This document shows, in pieces, positions 1 through 12,700 of a stretch of 64,000 nt of DNA (position 1 is the stretch's first letter; each line of letters opens with the position of its first letter). Below the pieces are notes generated by a model that ran no database searches, was not told where the DNA came from, and worked only from the letters and a program-made list of their open reading frames with translations. Origin of the DNA: Eopsaltria australis. Lineage: Eukaryota; Chordata; Aves; Passeriformes; Petroicidae. Location of the stretch: assembly GCA_034509425.1 (NCBI GenBank), contig JAVTVJ010000068.1, positions 6,014,001 through 6,078,000 on the forward strand, given 5' to 3'. The position numbers and the translations under genes are program-made.

Positions 1-877
1 AGTGTGCCATGTAATATCTTTTTTTAAACCTCTAGATTTCTGCCCTCACCCAGACTTTTCTCATCCAGTTTTAAACTTGATTTTACCTTTCATCCCTTTG
101 TGACTTTCCAGGCAGAGTTTACAGAGCTCTAGTTACATCGACTCTTTAGATCTGGTGCCTCAAGCAAAAAAAATCTTAATACTTCCCATGTAAGAACAGA
201 GATGGGAGGGTTGTACACATCAGAGTAAAATTGCATTTTATTTGTTGTCTAGCATGCCCATTTGTTTTCAAGGGTCCTTGTAGCTGACTACTGTGCTATC
301 AGGATTAAAACCCTTACTGTGGCTCTGAATTCTGAGAAGCTTAGGCATATCTGAAGAATTTAATTTACAGTCATATGAAAAAACTTAAAAGCTAATTTTT
401 TTGGAAGAGCTGTTTAGTTTGCTCTTAGTGCTGCTAGTCTACAGCAGAAAATAGAGGAAGGCTGTCTCAGTTTAACAGAACAGAAAAAGGTCTTCCCAAG
501 CATTAAGAACTTAAAAAACCCTAATATTAGAACATTAGGAAAATGTTTTGAGATAGCTATACAGCTATTTTTCATGCTGCCCTCCCAAACGATGAGTTAA
601 ACAGTCTTGTGAACATTAATATGCAAAGTCTCGCATGACACAACTAGGGAGAGATGAAGAGGAGTGAACAGTCCTTCCCCTGTCCTTATAGAATTAAAGA
701 CATCTTCTTAGACTTAGATAAAAATAGATACCATTAGGTAATGTTTGGGAATTTCTTTTTTTCAGATTGGATTTCCAGTAGAGTGTAAGAAAGATAGGGA
801 GCCACCTCTCACTGAAAATCAGTATGAATTTACACCATCATTCTTTTTAACATATTCTGAAAAGCCCAGCATGTAAT
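1..877. other. unique non-coding sequence
   Basis: AT-rich, CpG-poor unique sequence. I see no splice-bounded open frame, repeat or RNA gene in it. Confidence 0.6.
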
Positions 878-1097
878 CTTCCCTTCCCTTCCCTTCCCTT
901 CCCTTCCCTTCCCTTCCCTTCCCTTCCCTTCCCTTCCCTTCCCTTCCCTTCCCTTCCCTTCCCTTCCCTTCCCTTTCCTTCCCTTCCCTTCCCCCTTCCC
1001 TTTTCCTTCCCTTCCCTTCCCTTTCCCTTCCCTTCCCCTTCCCTTCCTTCTTCCCTTCCTTCCCTTCCCTTCCCTTCCCTTCCCTTCCCTTCCCTTT
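878..1097. repeat. (CCCTT)n / (AAGGG)n pentanucleotide microsatellite
   Basis: Pure homopyrimidine run on the plus strand. Positions 881-975 are 19 uninterrupted CCCTT units. The tract then continues to about 1095 with interruptions (TCCTT, CCCCCTT, TTTTCC, CTTCTTCCC), which is the pattern of an older, decaying distal half. On the minus strand it is (AAGGG)n, a motif whose homopurine and mirror symmetry allows triplex or G-rich structures. The two Lys/Gly/Arg/Glu-rich open frames of 87-94 codons read through it on the minus strand are by-products of the repeat and not genes. Confidence 0.97.
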
Positions 1098-4000
1098 TTT
1101 CACTTTTCATTGCCTTCCTTCTACTTCACCCTCCTGCTTATTTTGAAGAGACTGATTTGTACAGTCATGGAAGTGCTACATTTTTGTGAGTTCTGTTCTC
1201 TTTGTGTGCATATGTTGAAAGGATGGAAGATCATCTGGGAGGATGCATAACTTGTTTTCTCACAGTTGTTGCATTTCCCTTTCTGAAAACTCTTTGTTTG
1301 GGCTGCTCTTTCTCACTTTGTGTTTATCGTCCAAATTAAATTTTATACCAACCACTTATATGAAAAATAAAGGTTCTGGAGAAATGTGCAGGAGTTTAAC
1401 ATAATTTCTGTCCTGAAGCTTGAATAACACACCTGAGGAAACCACCTGGAAAGCATCTGTATTTGACTGAGAGGCTGGGGTTTTTTTCTGTCCCCCATCT
1501 TTCATTTCAAGCAGAAAAAGCCTCCCTATAAGCAGACTACAAGAGCCAAGGTTCCCTATAGCAGAGACAGACCACTTTATACTTTTTGATAATTCAGACT
1601 TCTTAGCTGACTGCTTATTTCCTCTTCCACACCCCATCTAAATTAAGAATGGAAAGAAAATTAAATTAATGAAATCCTGCCCTTATTTGAAGGCCATTGT
1701 GAAGCTCCCATTGCCTTTATCTCGGTTAAGACACTCCTGAAAATATTTTTAATAATTCACTCTGTTTCTGATGTTTTCAAGCAAGAGAATGTAACAGTCC
1801 TTATAAATATCCCACAAGACTGGGAAATTGTCTGGGAGCAATTTGATCCCAGAGATGTATGTGTTGATGTTCCAACACTACTAGAAGCAGAGTATGAGAG
1901 GGCTTTTTAACCCACATTTATTCTGCTTTGCAGCCTATTGTGAGCAATAGCTTTAAATATAGTAATTTGTCTCTTTAAAAGTATGATTCCACTTGATAGA
2001 GTGATATGACTGCTAACAACATGCTCAAAGGTGTGTGGTCCTCTGCTATACTCACCTACTCTTACTGGGCACTGGTGTCTGCTTTCCTCTACCACAGGAG
2101 GATGGCATTAAGACCTGTCATGTGACATGACCTGAGGTTCAGTAGAGTGGCCTTTCTTAATAGGGCTACTGCCTTGTTGCTCTTTGCAGATCCTTCTGCT
2201 ACAGACAGTGGGGATTTGGATGGAAGGTCTGAATAATGCTTAGTCACAAGGTGATGCCCTGGTCCTGCAGCAAAGATGTTTGGCAAGTAAAGAGAACTGC
2301 TGTGGGTGACACATTCTGGAGATCAGGCACTGAGAATAAAGAACTGAATCCTGTAATAGCCTAAAAAAATCCAGCCAGTGCCTGTAGTTGTTATTTCCCA
2401 AGGGCCCTGGCAATTCTTGCCCTCTATGAGCAGGATTCAAACTGACAAAAAATGAACACAGCTAGTGAAAAAAATTCTAGTGTGGGTGGAAACTATTGTG
2501 TACCTTTTGGAGTCATATTGAAATTTTTCCTTAATTAACAGAAGAATACTATGAGAAGTGTGTTGGTTTCAGGGACCAACTAATTGATTTTCTGGAAGAA
2601 TAAAATATACTTTCTGCTTTAACCAATTGAATCCTCACTAAAGAGATAAGGGACTTGTTGCAGAGAACTGGAATTACGGGGCATGTGCTTTGCTGTGCTC
2701 ATAGTTGGGACCAATGTCAAACCAGAAAAAGGGAGCTGATTCTACTAATATGGTTCTTCTTCTTCTTAAGGAATTGAATGAATCAGAAGTCTGCATATGC
2801 TTCAGATGCTGATCTTCATGGCCAGAAGGAGAATAAGGGATGGAGGTCAGGGAGTTCAGTCAGGAAGTCCTTTGGGGTAACAAAACTCATTAAGCTTAAA
2901 AGAGTAGGGGAGTTCCAGGCATGACAGTTTTTGACAGTCCCACTTGCGTTTGTCACTTCAAGAACACTTCATGTTGAACTGTCAATAGCGGCTAATTCAG
3001 TGCTGAATCAGTCACTAATGCTTTCGGAGTAGTTGTGCTGTTGAACAGGAAGAATCTGAGGACAGAAGAACCCTAAAAAATGAAATCAAGGAGGAGGGAA
3101 TTCTCAGTGTCTAGGCTCTGACAGAATAAAAAATTCACTGTGTGTTTCACAGTTTGGAATGAAGCAGACTAAAATGTCCCATTTTCTTGAAAACTCCTTA
3201 CAGTGAATCCCAACTATGTGCTTAAGACTTACTGTTCTCACTGGAAATGAAGCATCAGAAACATAAAAAAATCTACTTGGAGAGAAGTGTTCTAATTTGT
3301 CACTTTCTGCATCCCCACAGCTTCACTCTTGCAATGACATTGACGCAGGAGTTGGTTCTGTCCAGCAGCATCTCAAGCTATCTGCTTTCGTATGGCTGGT
3401 TCTGCTTCACTTATTTTGACTCCTCTGAATTCCATCTGAGTTCCAAATTTGTATTTGGCTCTGGATACCCAAGTGCATGTCTAGACATGTGAGTGTACTG
3501 TGGTAATGACGCACTCCTTTCCTTGATGATGATGTAATTTTTCCCATCAATCCTAGTTTTGGTGAAGAATTTAGTAATAGCGATCATTCAGATGAAGCAT
3601 CAATAACATCTGCTCATCCTCTTTTTTCCTAGACTTGTTTCTCTTTGAAAGGACCATCTGTTTCAGAGTACTTGAACTCTTCTGAAATGCCCCTTTTCTT
3701 TTCACTTTTTTCCTTTAGTGTTTTATTCTTGTCTTTCCATCAAGCTCTGTAAAACTCTACCTTCTTCTGATTCCGATAACTGTCTGTCAGATTTGGATCT
3801 TTCCAACATGTCATGTTCTCACAATTCCATTGTGCCTTAATTTTCTTTCAGTGCCTTGCCTCTGCTTAACCCTTCTTACTCTGCTCCCAGAAACTCTTGA
3901 GATAAGTGACCATAATGATTTGGTCTAATAGTGACACTTGTGAAGTCACTGTGCTGACAGATTTCCCTGTGGTAAAATACAAACTGTATATGCTGTTTCA

Positions 4001-7000
4001 TTCAGTGAACTACAGTGTTGTTTTGTTTCTTTTTCCCAGCTCCATCTTAAGCTAAACACATCTTTGTCCAATCTATACTACTAAATGAATTAGTGCCATT
4101 CCACATGACACAGAGGCTTTTTGGAAAAAAAAATGCAAAAAATAATTTCTTCTTCAGAAATATTTTCAGAACTGCCAAAATGACTGTTGAAATTTGCCAG
4201 ACATATTCTCCTAACATAATCTTGGTTAAGCCAAGATATGATGCTTAAAATATTTGAATTTAACAGGAAGTTTGCTTTTCCTTCTAAACACTGTGTGTTA
4301 AAAGCTCTTCATTTACCCATGAATCTTTTGTTGGAGAGAAAATCATATATTATGTTTCACATTTCACGTTGGTTTTGCTCATCAGAGATAAAATGGTCTT
4401 CATACTGGAAATCAGGAGGGCTCATTCTCTGTGCAGCCTGAAATGTGCTTTGTGGTCTTTGACTTGCCATGCACTAGATGCAACAATAATACTGTCTTCA
4501 GACACCAATTGCCCAAAGGTTTATTTCATAAACACTTTTAGATCCTACAGTGGAAAATGCTGCATGTTTGCAGTTAATGATGTCCAACATAAAGAAAGGA
4601 TACTGTAAATCTACCTCATGTTTTTTTCAGCTGTTCTTGTGGATAATGTCCTGGTTACATCCCACTGCAAAATCCTGTCTGGATTTCTCGTGTTCATTTT
4701 AACTGGAATAAATGCCATGAGTTTAGTCACACAGAGGAAGTATTCACGGTGTTCCTCTTGAGGCAATTCATTCAGATGATTAAGTTAGGAGACTGGTCTC
4801 CTTAAGCTCCCTCTGTCAGTGGAGTGGGACGTTCCTCCAGATGACAACTGACAGCAGGAGCTTAACAAATGTGTCAGTAGCTGTAGCTGTACTGGTAAAA
4901 AGGAGGAGGTAGAAAGGATTGCACCCACATTCTTTTGGCAGATTTTTTTCTAGGTCCAACTAGGTCCCTTTCCATAGCACTGAGCATGTCTGGATTTTCT
5001 TCTGGCCAGCATACAATGACTAGATGGTCTTAAGATATAAGAATATTTTCCTCCAGTTCAAATTGCCTTAAATACTCTGATAGCCTGTGCAAAAAAATAT
5101 TTATGGCAGTATATAATATTTAGGGACAGTGGCCCCTAGGTGGAACAAACCAGCACTAGGTTGCAACTTGGAGAGGTCTAGTAAGCTCACTTCAGAACAA
5201 GCCTGGGAGCAAAACACAATACATGAAATTAGAAGGAACAGAATAACAGAGCAAAGAGGTAAACACCAGAAATGGACTTCCTGTGGTGTGGGTGTTTTTT
5301 TTTCTCCTGGTTCTTTGTTTGTTTATTTGTTTGTTTTTCAGGGGAAAGCAACTGAATTAACCTGTGGTCTTTCCACTGTTGCTAAGCAATTCCCAAGTCA
5401 CAAACACCCCTGGCTCTTTTCTTTGGTTCTTCGTGGAACACTGAACACCAGACTTCATCTCTAAAGTACAGTTGCCCCATATTGGGTGAAATGATGAATG
5501 TGGAAAAATTACAAAATGGGGAGGAAGACAGGTGGAAATATTAATTCTTTTAATGTAGTTAAACCAAAGTTTTGTTTCCTGACTGGCAACTCCCCTCTCT
5601 CTGGACTCTTGGCTCTGTCTTACCTCTCTTCTCATCTGTCCTGGTTTCCCTTTGGAGATGCCAAGTTTGAGCCCAAGACTAGGCTGAGACTTGTAACTCC
5701 TTAAAATTTCCAGGCGGCCATGTGCAGTCATATAGGTGGGAGCAGGGTCTCTGTGGGTTAACATCTACCTACTAGAAAATTAACAATCTCCTCTATTCTT
5801 CATCTTCCTCATGCCTCTTACCCAGAAGAGATGCCCTGTTATGCAATGTCAACACTCGCATGACACTGCAGTGAAAGTTTTATATACAGTAGTGTGGAGG
5901 AAGAAGCATCTGCAAGTAAATAAGAACAGTTCTGAGCATGATTATGTTTATAATGACCAGTCCTAAATCCTAAAATCCTATACCATAGCTCTTGAACTAG
6001 AACCATTGTGGAGAGTACCCCATTGTGATAGGCAGGGAATGAAAATGGTTCCTGCCATGAGATAGGGAAAATGCATGCTAAAAATGAAGAGGTACATTTC
6101 AATGTATTTCTTTCTGGTCTTCCCTTTCAGTCAAGTACAATACTGCCAGTGGAAGGGTGAAACAGTTCCACGTTAGGGTCATTACAGTGTTTTTGAGTTC
6201 CTGTGTTATTTGCATTCTTACAAAAAAGGACTATAGCAGAAACTCTCTTTTCCTTTATAGTGTAACTTTGCAATCAGTACTGGAGAAGGGGGAAAGTGGA
6301 TATGGAAAAGACAATTAGGCCTAATCACTTTTGGAAACCCAGACAGTTCTGTAATGGCAGTTCACTGGCTTCTTGACTCTTCAGTTGTGGTATACTGCTT
6401 AAATGATGTCTTTCAGGGAAGTTTTGTCATTATTTTTTTAAAACAGTACTGATTTAATAAAGTTTTTAATTGTCAAAAAGAAAAAAAGCATGGGCAAAGG
6501 ATGGCATGAACAGAAATAATTTCAAAGGAAAAAAGAGGTGTGCCTGTATGAGAACAATAATAGATAGGCTAATGGATGAAAAGGTAAGGGTGGTTTAGTC
6601 AGGTTCCTCTGAAGGCTCAATCTGTTGTATGTTAGATCCAGCTGCCCATTGCCCAAGGGCCTCTTATAGCTGTTGAGAGTTACTGGGACACAAGAATGCT
6701 TCAGCCCATGCCCTACTTACACAGTCTTGATTTGAAGCCTGCCAGAAATCTGTTGGCAAAAACATTCTTTACCACCCAAAAATACCCTTCAAAAGGAGTA
6801 TTTTCTTTTGAAGGAGACAACCTCCTCAGCTGCCTTACATTGCTATTTTGGTTTCTTGGTACCATTTGCTGAACAACTGTGTATGCTGCTATTCCTGTCA
6901 CCCTATAAGTACAGTTTTACCAGGGTCACTAAGAGGGCTGGAGTTCTCTTGGCCAGGCATATGATGTAGGAGCACCTTCACGGTTCCTCATTCCCCCTCA

Positions 7001-10000
7001 GGTTTGTGGCTTTTCCAGGTTTTTTCCTGCTTGGTTTCAATCTTCTGCTCTAGGCAGGAGGCAGCAGACTCTCTGCTTTGTGACAGATGGCCCTCCTGAA
7101 AGTGAGTCCTTTGTAGCTCTGCTGTATTGCAAGCTCTCTGGGTTCAGGGAAAGGGACACTGTTTAACATGACAGTGTATCACCATTTACTCTCTGATCTT
7201 CCTTAAGATCTATGAACCCTTAGAAAACAAGACAATGGAGAGAGGCATTAAGGAGAAAGGATGATGGTGAAAGGAAACTCATAAAAGAAGGGAGAGTTCT
7301 TGTAGCAGTTGAGCAGGTCTGACCCATTGCTCTCTACAGATAATGAAATGGTGAGTTAGGTCCAAGGGAAGGTATGGACACAACATTTTGCTACCTGTGG
7401 ATAAAAAGGTTTGCAGTAGGAAGTTATTAATATATACATATTAAAATATACACTGGTTCAATAATTACATGTTTGCCAATAACTCTGGAGGCATCAGAGC
7501 ATCCTCTTACAGCAGCTGACAGGAGCATTATTCTTTCTGAATGTAGTTGTGATAATTGTTTTCAACAGATATAGTATAATTCCCCATGCTCAAATGCAGT
7601 TATACTTTATTTTTTTTACTTAGTTCTGGGGAGAAGGGCATTTTCATAATCTACTAGAAAAAATGCTTGTGAAAATCTAACTACTTTTTTACTCAACAAA
7701 TTAGTTTTATGGGCATTCAACACCAAACCTCCTTAGCGTAACCCGCTCTTGCCTGCATACACACACAGAAATACTGCCAGGCTTTTAGTACTTTACACTC
7801 TGGGGCATTCCAGTCTCTGTGAGAGTTAACTGCTCTCTTTATTACTTCTTCCATTGTCGGTAGCATGGTGCTGAAATAAGTCTTTAAGAATATTCCTTTT
7901 TATTGAATGCTAGGAATAACTTACTTCAGATGGCACTTTGAATAGTCAAGAAATAAAAAATTGGTAAATGTCCCTCCCCATATAATTTTATTCAAATCCT
8001 TGCATGATGGAATTTAATAGTGAAACTCTTACTGACTTCAGCTGGGAGAGGTTTGTACCTGGTCAGGAATGTATTGGAAGAATAAGCCTAGAAATTGTGA
8101 TGGATGTACTCGACTCCTAAACCAAACTAGTGGTGGTTTGGTTCATTCCCCAAAGGAAGTAAAGGCCTGAGCCCTAAATGGGCCAACAATTCCTTTTGTT
8201 CTGATCTGTTTTCTCAAAAACTGCAAAGAGGCAGAATGGCCCAGTGAGCATCAGTGCATGTGAGGTTGGAACACCAACCATGCAATATACCATGCACAGT
8301 GTGTGGGTTTTCCAAGACTTATGTATCAAGGGGCAGAGAAAGTAGTGGGTACAAGGAGTCTCATGCATACCTTTCCCATAGCATATAATTTGACTGAGTC
8401 AATCACTTTATCCCCTTAACTATGACAGCTTAAGGGAGCCACCTTTGAGCTCCCTGTACTAAGCAACCTGGCTGCATGGCAGTGAACTCCCCTTGAGCTG
8501 GGAAGCCTCTCAAGTTTGCTCCTTGAGACATAGACACTTCTTTGGTAGGTGACTGCCATCATGCACAGCCTCTTTCTTACTAAAGTGCACTAAGATTTTG
8601 TATTGGTAACTTTGATCTTTATTTTGGTAAGTTTGGTTCTGCCTCGGTGGTTTTGAATCGTTGCTGTACCCTTTGTGCAGTGCCATAACAGAGTGAACTT
8701 TGCCATCAAATGTTGGTAAGTCACAGTTTTATAACATCACATTTCAATAAAACAGCTTTTGCTGATATCTTTGACACTAGTTCTTTAAGTGGTCTGAATT
8801 GCCTATTTGCAGCAAGCTGGCATAATCAGAAAGGTCTTGAATCAGGATTCACAAGAGAAACACACAATATTCTTAGAATGTTTTCTTCAGAAAAAAACAA
8901 AGTTTAGGGATCAGAGCTTCATTGTAGCCCTGTGTGTTTATCTGTAAATAATGGACATTTTCTGGTTTCTCACTTCAAGAGTTCTTGTTATGGATATATA
9001 TAATTATATGTAATAATATGTAATCAATAATATGAAATATAATCTGAACCAAATATGGGATACTTTAAAAACCAGTAATCACTCCAGAGAATACACTTTT
9101 AATGAGTCTTCACTTTCAATTTGAGATACCACAGTGACTGTGCTGTTTAGTTGGAGATTGGAAGGACTTGTTTCTAGTCTTCTTTTGTATGTTTCCATTA
9201 TACATTTATTTTTTCTTGTACTAACTTTTGTTCAGAACAAATGTTAATGGTTTTACAAAATATTGAAGAACTTTTTATTTTGTGCTTTATGCCTTTCCTT
9301 ACAATAGTGTTTTCATATGAATAAGAAGGGCAATTATGGAACCGGGTTTTATATTTTGTGATTTTCTTTTGAAAGTTATTTCACTTGAGATGAGCTCTTC
9401 ATAGATCAAAAGAGACTGCAGGGTTGTGCATGATGCTTGCATAGCAAATCACAGCCAATATTTTGCCTGTCTTTCAGCCCAGAATGTTTTGTTCAACACC
9501 TCACTACTTTGTTTTTGAATGAGGCCTTAACCTGAGAGAAATACGACAACTAACCTTTATTCATTCTTTCTATTTTCATTCACAGATTCCTTTTCTTGCA
9601 TTTGCTCTTTGTCCTTGACGCCCATTAAATCTCTGAAACGAAGGTGAAAGGTGCTTCTTACAGCTGAGCAGCACATCATCTCAGCCTTGTCTATCCCTAT
9701 GACCCTATTTCAAAACGGGTTTTTTTTCTGCATTGAAGAATTCTGAACCACTGTCTTTCTGACAGTTTCAAGTTCTGACCTGAAATATGCTGGGGCAGGC
9801 CTTGAATTATGATTTGTTTTTGCATTACAAATGCGTTGCTTGTGGATGCTTGTCATGTTGTAATGCATCTCTACATGGATGACAGGAATCAACTCTTGCC
9901 TCTTTTCATTGGCTTCCAGTGGTTGACTGACCTGTGCTTTTTTTGTTTTCAGGAAGGGCACGTGAAATGTGCTGAGCAGAAACAAAACACTGTAATTCAC

Positions 10001-12089
10001 TGGAGTATAATGTGCCCTTCACGCAATTTGCGTGACAGCCACTGCCTTCTCTCTACTGTTGGAATCTTTACCTCTCTGCCATTCCCTTGTGAATTTCTTA
10101 CTTTTGTTCATGAAATGCCAAATTTATTTATCACTGCAAAACATTGTGTATTCTTGCTAACTGGGACATTCTTTTTTTCCTTCCTTCCAACCTGACCAGG
10201 ACACAAGTTTGTTCTACAATACAGTCTCCAGTGATAAGTCTCATTCAATTTTAAATGTCTTATATAAAGGAGCTCTGCTTCAGAGACTATTTAATGGTAT
10301 TTGAAGGCCAGATTGTGACTTGAATTTTGTTTATCTATAAATCATGCAACCTACCTGAATCTTGTTTTCAAGCATACAGAATGTAAGGTATTGTATTCAA
10401 AGAAGAGGTACAAAAGAAGTGTCAGTGAACTTTCTGCTTTGTGTCAACTTAGATCCCAGAGCAAAGGTGGAAGTGCAGGGTAGTTGCTGCGGAATAGGCC
10501 ATCAATAAAAAAAAGTATGCTGACAAAGAGATGAACATGACTTCTTTTACCCCATGTGGCTTCTCTGATGCTCTTGGTCATTTTTTGTGTTACATTTGTG
10601 TTAATACTGACAGCTGTGGTGATAGGTAGAAGAAGTCCCTACCTGTTTGTCCACTGAATATCGTCCTCTGAATTATGCAGAAAATGTTTCCTCTTTGTAG
10701 TTATACATTTTCATCAATGCTTGGCCATTTACTGGATAATCAAAGGCCTTGCTCGCCTGTCCTAGATTAATTTGGGAATGAAACTCCTACAATATTGTAA
10801 GCAGTCATATTATAAAATACAGATGGACTTTGTATAACTGTGAAGTGGAAGTTAGTGCAATTTTTTCCTTTCCATTAAGATTTTGCCAGTATCTGTGGAT
10901 GGTCTGTAAACTAAGCTGTATTGTCATGGTTCCTGGAATGACACAAGACCTCAGCTAGACTTTATTTGTGACAGGCTAGAAATCAAAGTTGACTAAACTT
11001 TGTAGGTTTCCTGATCATGACAAATGAGACTAAAATAAAATATGGTATAAATTATATATGAAATATGTATTATAATTTATATATGCTATTGGTCTGAAAG
11101 GGGAAATAGTGTGCTCACTGAATCTCATCAGACTGTTCCTTCAACTTATCCAAATTACTGTGGACAGGGAAAAAAATAGGACTCACAACTTGTGTTCTAC
11201 TTGGGGACACTCTTCGTTGATTTACCTCATCATAAAACTTCCCTGTCTTGTTCTCATTGTTTGCTCAGGTGAAAAAAAAAGTGTTTGTTTTTCTTTAGCT
11301 ATTGAAAACAAGGTTATTCTGCATTTACAGTTCATCTGCCATATGTAGTGTCAGCTTCCCTTCTTTTTAGAGATTTAACAAGTTCATAGTCAAATATTTT
11401 AGTATAAATCTACGTTTATGAGTATGAATACTTGATGCTGGTGAGTTTTCAAACAAGCCTGTAGTTAAACTGAATTTCTTCATATGGTCCATTACTTTTT
11501 TCCTTCTACTACAGGTGGTTCTTGTGTATTTAAGGTCTCTTAAAGGCTGTTTAGTCATTTGTGTTTCTTTTGCCAGTAATAACTCCACAGAGCAGCAGAT
11601 AAATTAATTCTTTCCAGGTGGAATGAGAAGGCAGAGTGCTGATTATTGCCATTCTGGGTGTGAGTGTAATGAGGTGTTAAGGAAAAAATAGGTTTGTGGT
11701 GTTTCTTCTCAAGTTGGGTGTATTCAGTTCAAGAATAGCTTCTTCTGGAATAAAACAAAATTGTTGGTGAGGCTTTCATAAAAATTTAAAATTTGACTCA
11801 CCTAGTAGTTTCTATATAGAAGATCAACAAGCTTCTTCATATAAAGAAACTGTGTTTGGAACTCAGTTGTTAGAAATAAATAGCGTAATTGTGTTTTTAT
11901 TGTTTGGTTCCTTCAACCTGCTTAAGCATAACTAAGTCAGTGTGCAAACATCTTTCTTCTGTCTTTAAATACAGTTAGTGGAGGCTTGTTTATCATCAGC
12001 CCAAATTAATGCCAAGGACTTTCTTAAGAAATAAAAGATTTATTTTAAGGCCCTTTGAAAAATGATCTGTCTATGAGAATTGGGACAGA
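1098..12089. other. unique non-coding sequence, about 11 kb
   Basis: Unique AT-rich DNA with only short open frames (all under about 140 codons, none with a recognisable domain). It contains AT-rich stretches (for example 8990-9060) and one 11-bp AT palindrome pair at 11046-11081. I recognise no CR1, LTR or RNA gene. It could be intronic or intergenic. Confidence 0.55.
11046..11081. repeat. AT-rich inverted repeat
   Basis: Perfect 11-bp arms, TATAAATTATA at 11046-11056 and TATAATTTATA at 11071-11081, separated by a 14-nt loop. It lies in an AT-only neighbourhood, so the pairing may be fortuitous or may come from a decayed short element. No coding or RNA function is implied. Confidence 0.6.
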
Positions 12090-12700
12090 CAAGCTTGATG
12101 ACATTCAGTTGCTGTTCCTGAGCCTGTTTGACTCATGAGAGACCATTTGACTAAGGAGCACAAGCATTCAACAGGGGGTTTGTTCTTTATAATGAGATTA
12201 TGAGATGCTTGTTATCATAGCTCTTTTCCATCTGGCTTGCTATCATTAGACAAAGCACGTTGTCTGATTAATTTTTTCTTTTTTTTAGGGTTTTCTGAGT
12301 TCTAAAAAACTAATTGATGATAATAGAGTCAACCAGCCATGATAGCCAACTCTAAAGACATAATGCAGCATCAATGAGCAGATTATCTTGCATCTTTTAG
12401 TGCCTTCTCATCTACAAACTCTTTTTTTCCTTTTCCTAACAACCAACAGGACCAGCAAATGACCATACTGGCCTGTTTCTTCTTTATTGAGTGCTTGCTT
12501 CTTGAGATGACAATAGAACTGCTGTTCAGTTCAAAGGAGCAGGTTCAGTGTCTGTACAAACAGCGAACACACCATCTGTGATAATGAAATCCTGTTGCCT
12601 TTGTATGTTAATACCAAAATCCAGAAGAGCTGTATCTGCTCCTCTAGTTTGATTGGTTGGGAAACCATGCTGTGGTAACAGAAAACTGCTGGGATGAAGG
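12090..12700. promoter_or_regulatory. possible conserved non-coding element
   Basis: Repeat-free block with many short transcription-factor-like words: TGACTCA at 12129 (AP-1 type), several TAAT/ATTA homeodomain cores, and an inverted CCAAT box (ATTGG) near 12652. It has no open frame of note. The call rests on word composition only. Without cross-species alignment it cannot be told from ordinary unique DNA. Confidence 0.15.

Noticed and set aside
819..1110. Two minus-strand open frames rich in Lys, Gly, Arg and Glu
   Set aside because: They are translations of the (AAGGG)n microsatellite; any frame across it is open.
8927..8962. MIR-like words ('tatctgtaaataatgg')
   Set aside because: Match limited to about 30 bp with no further collinear similarity.
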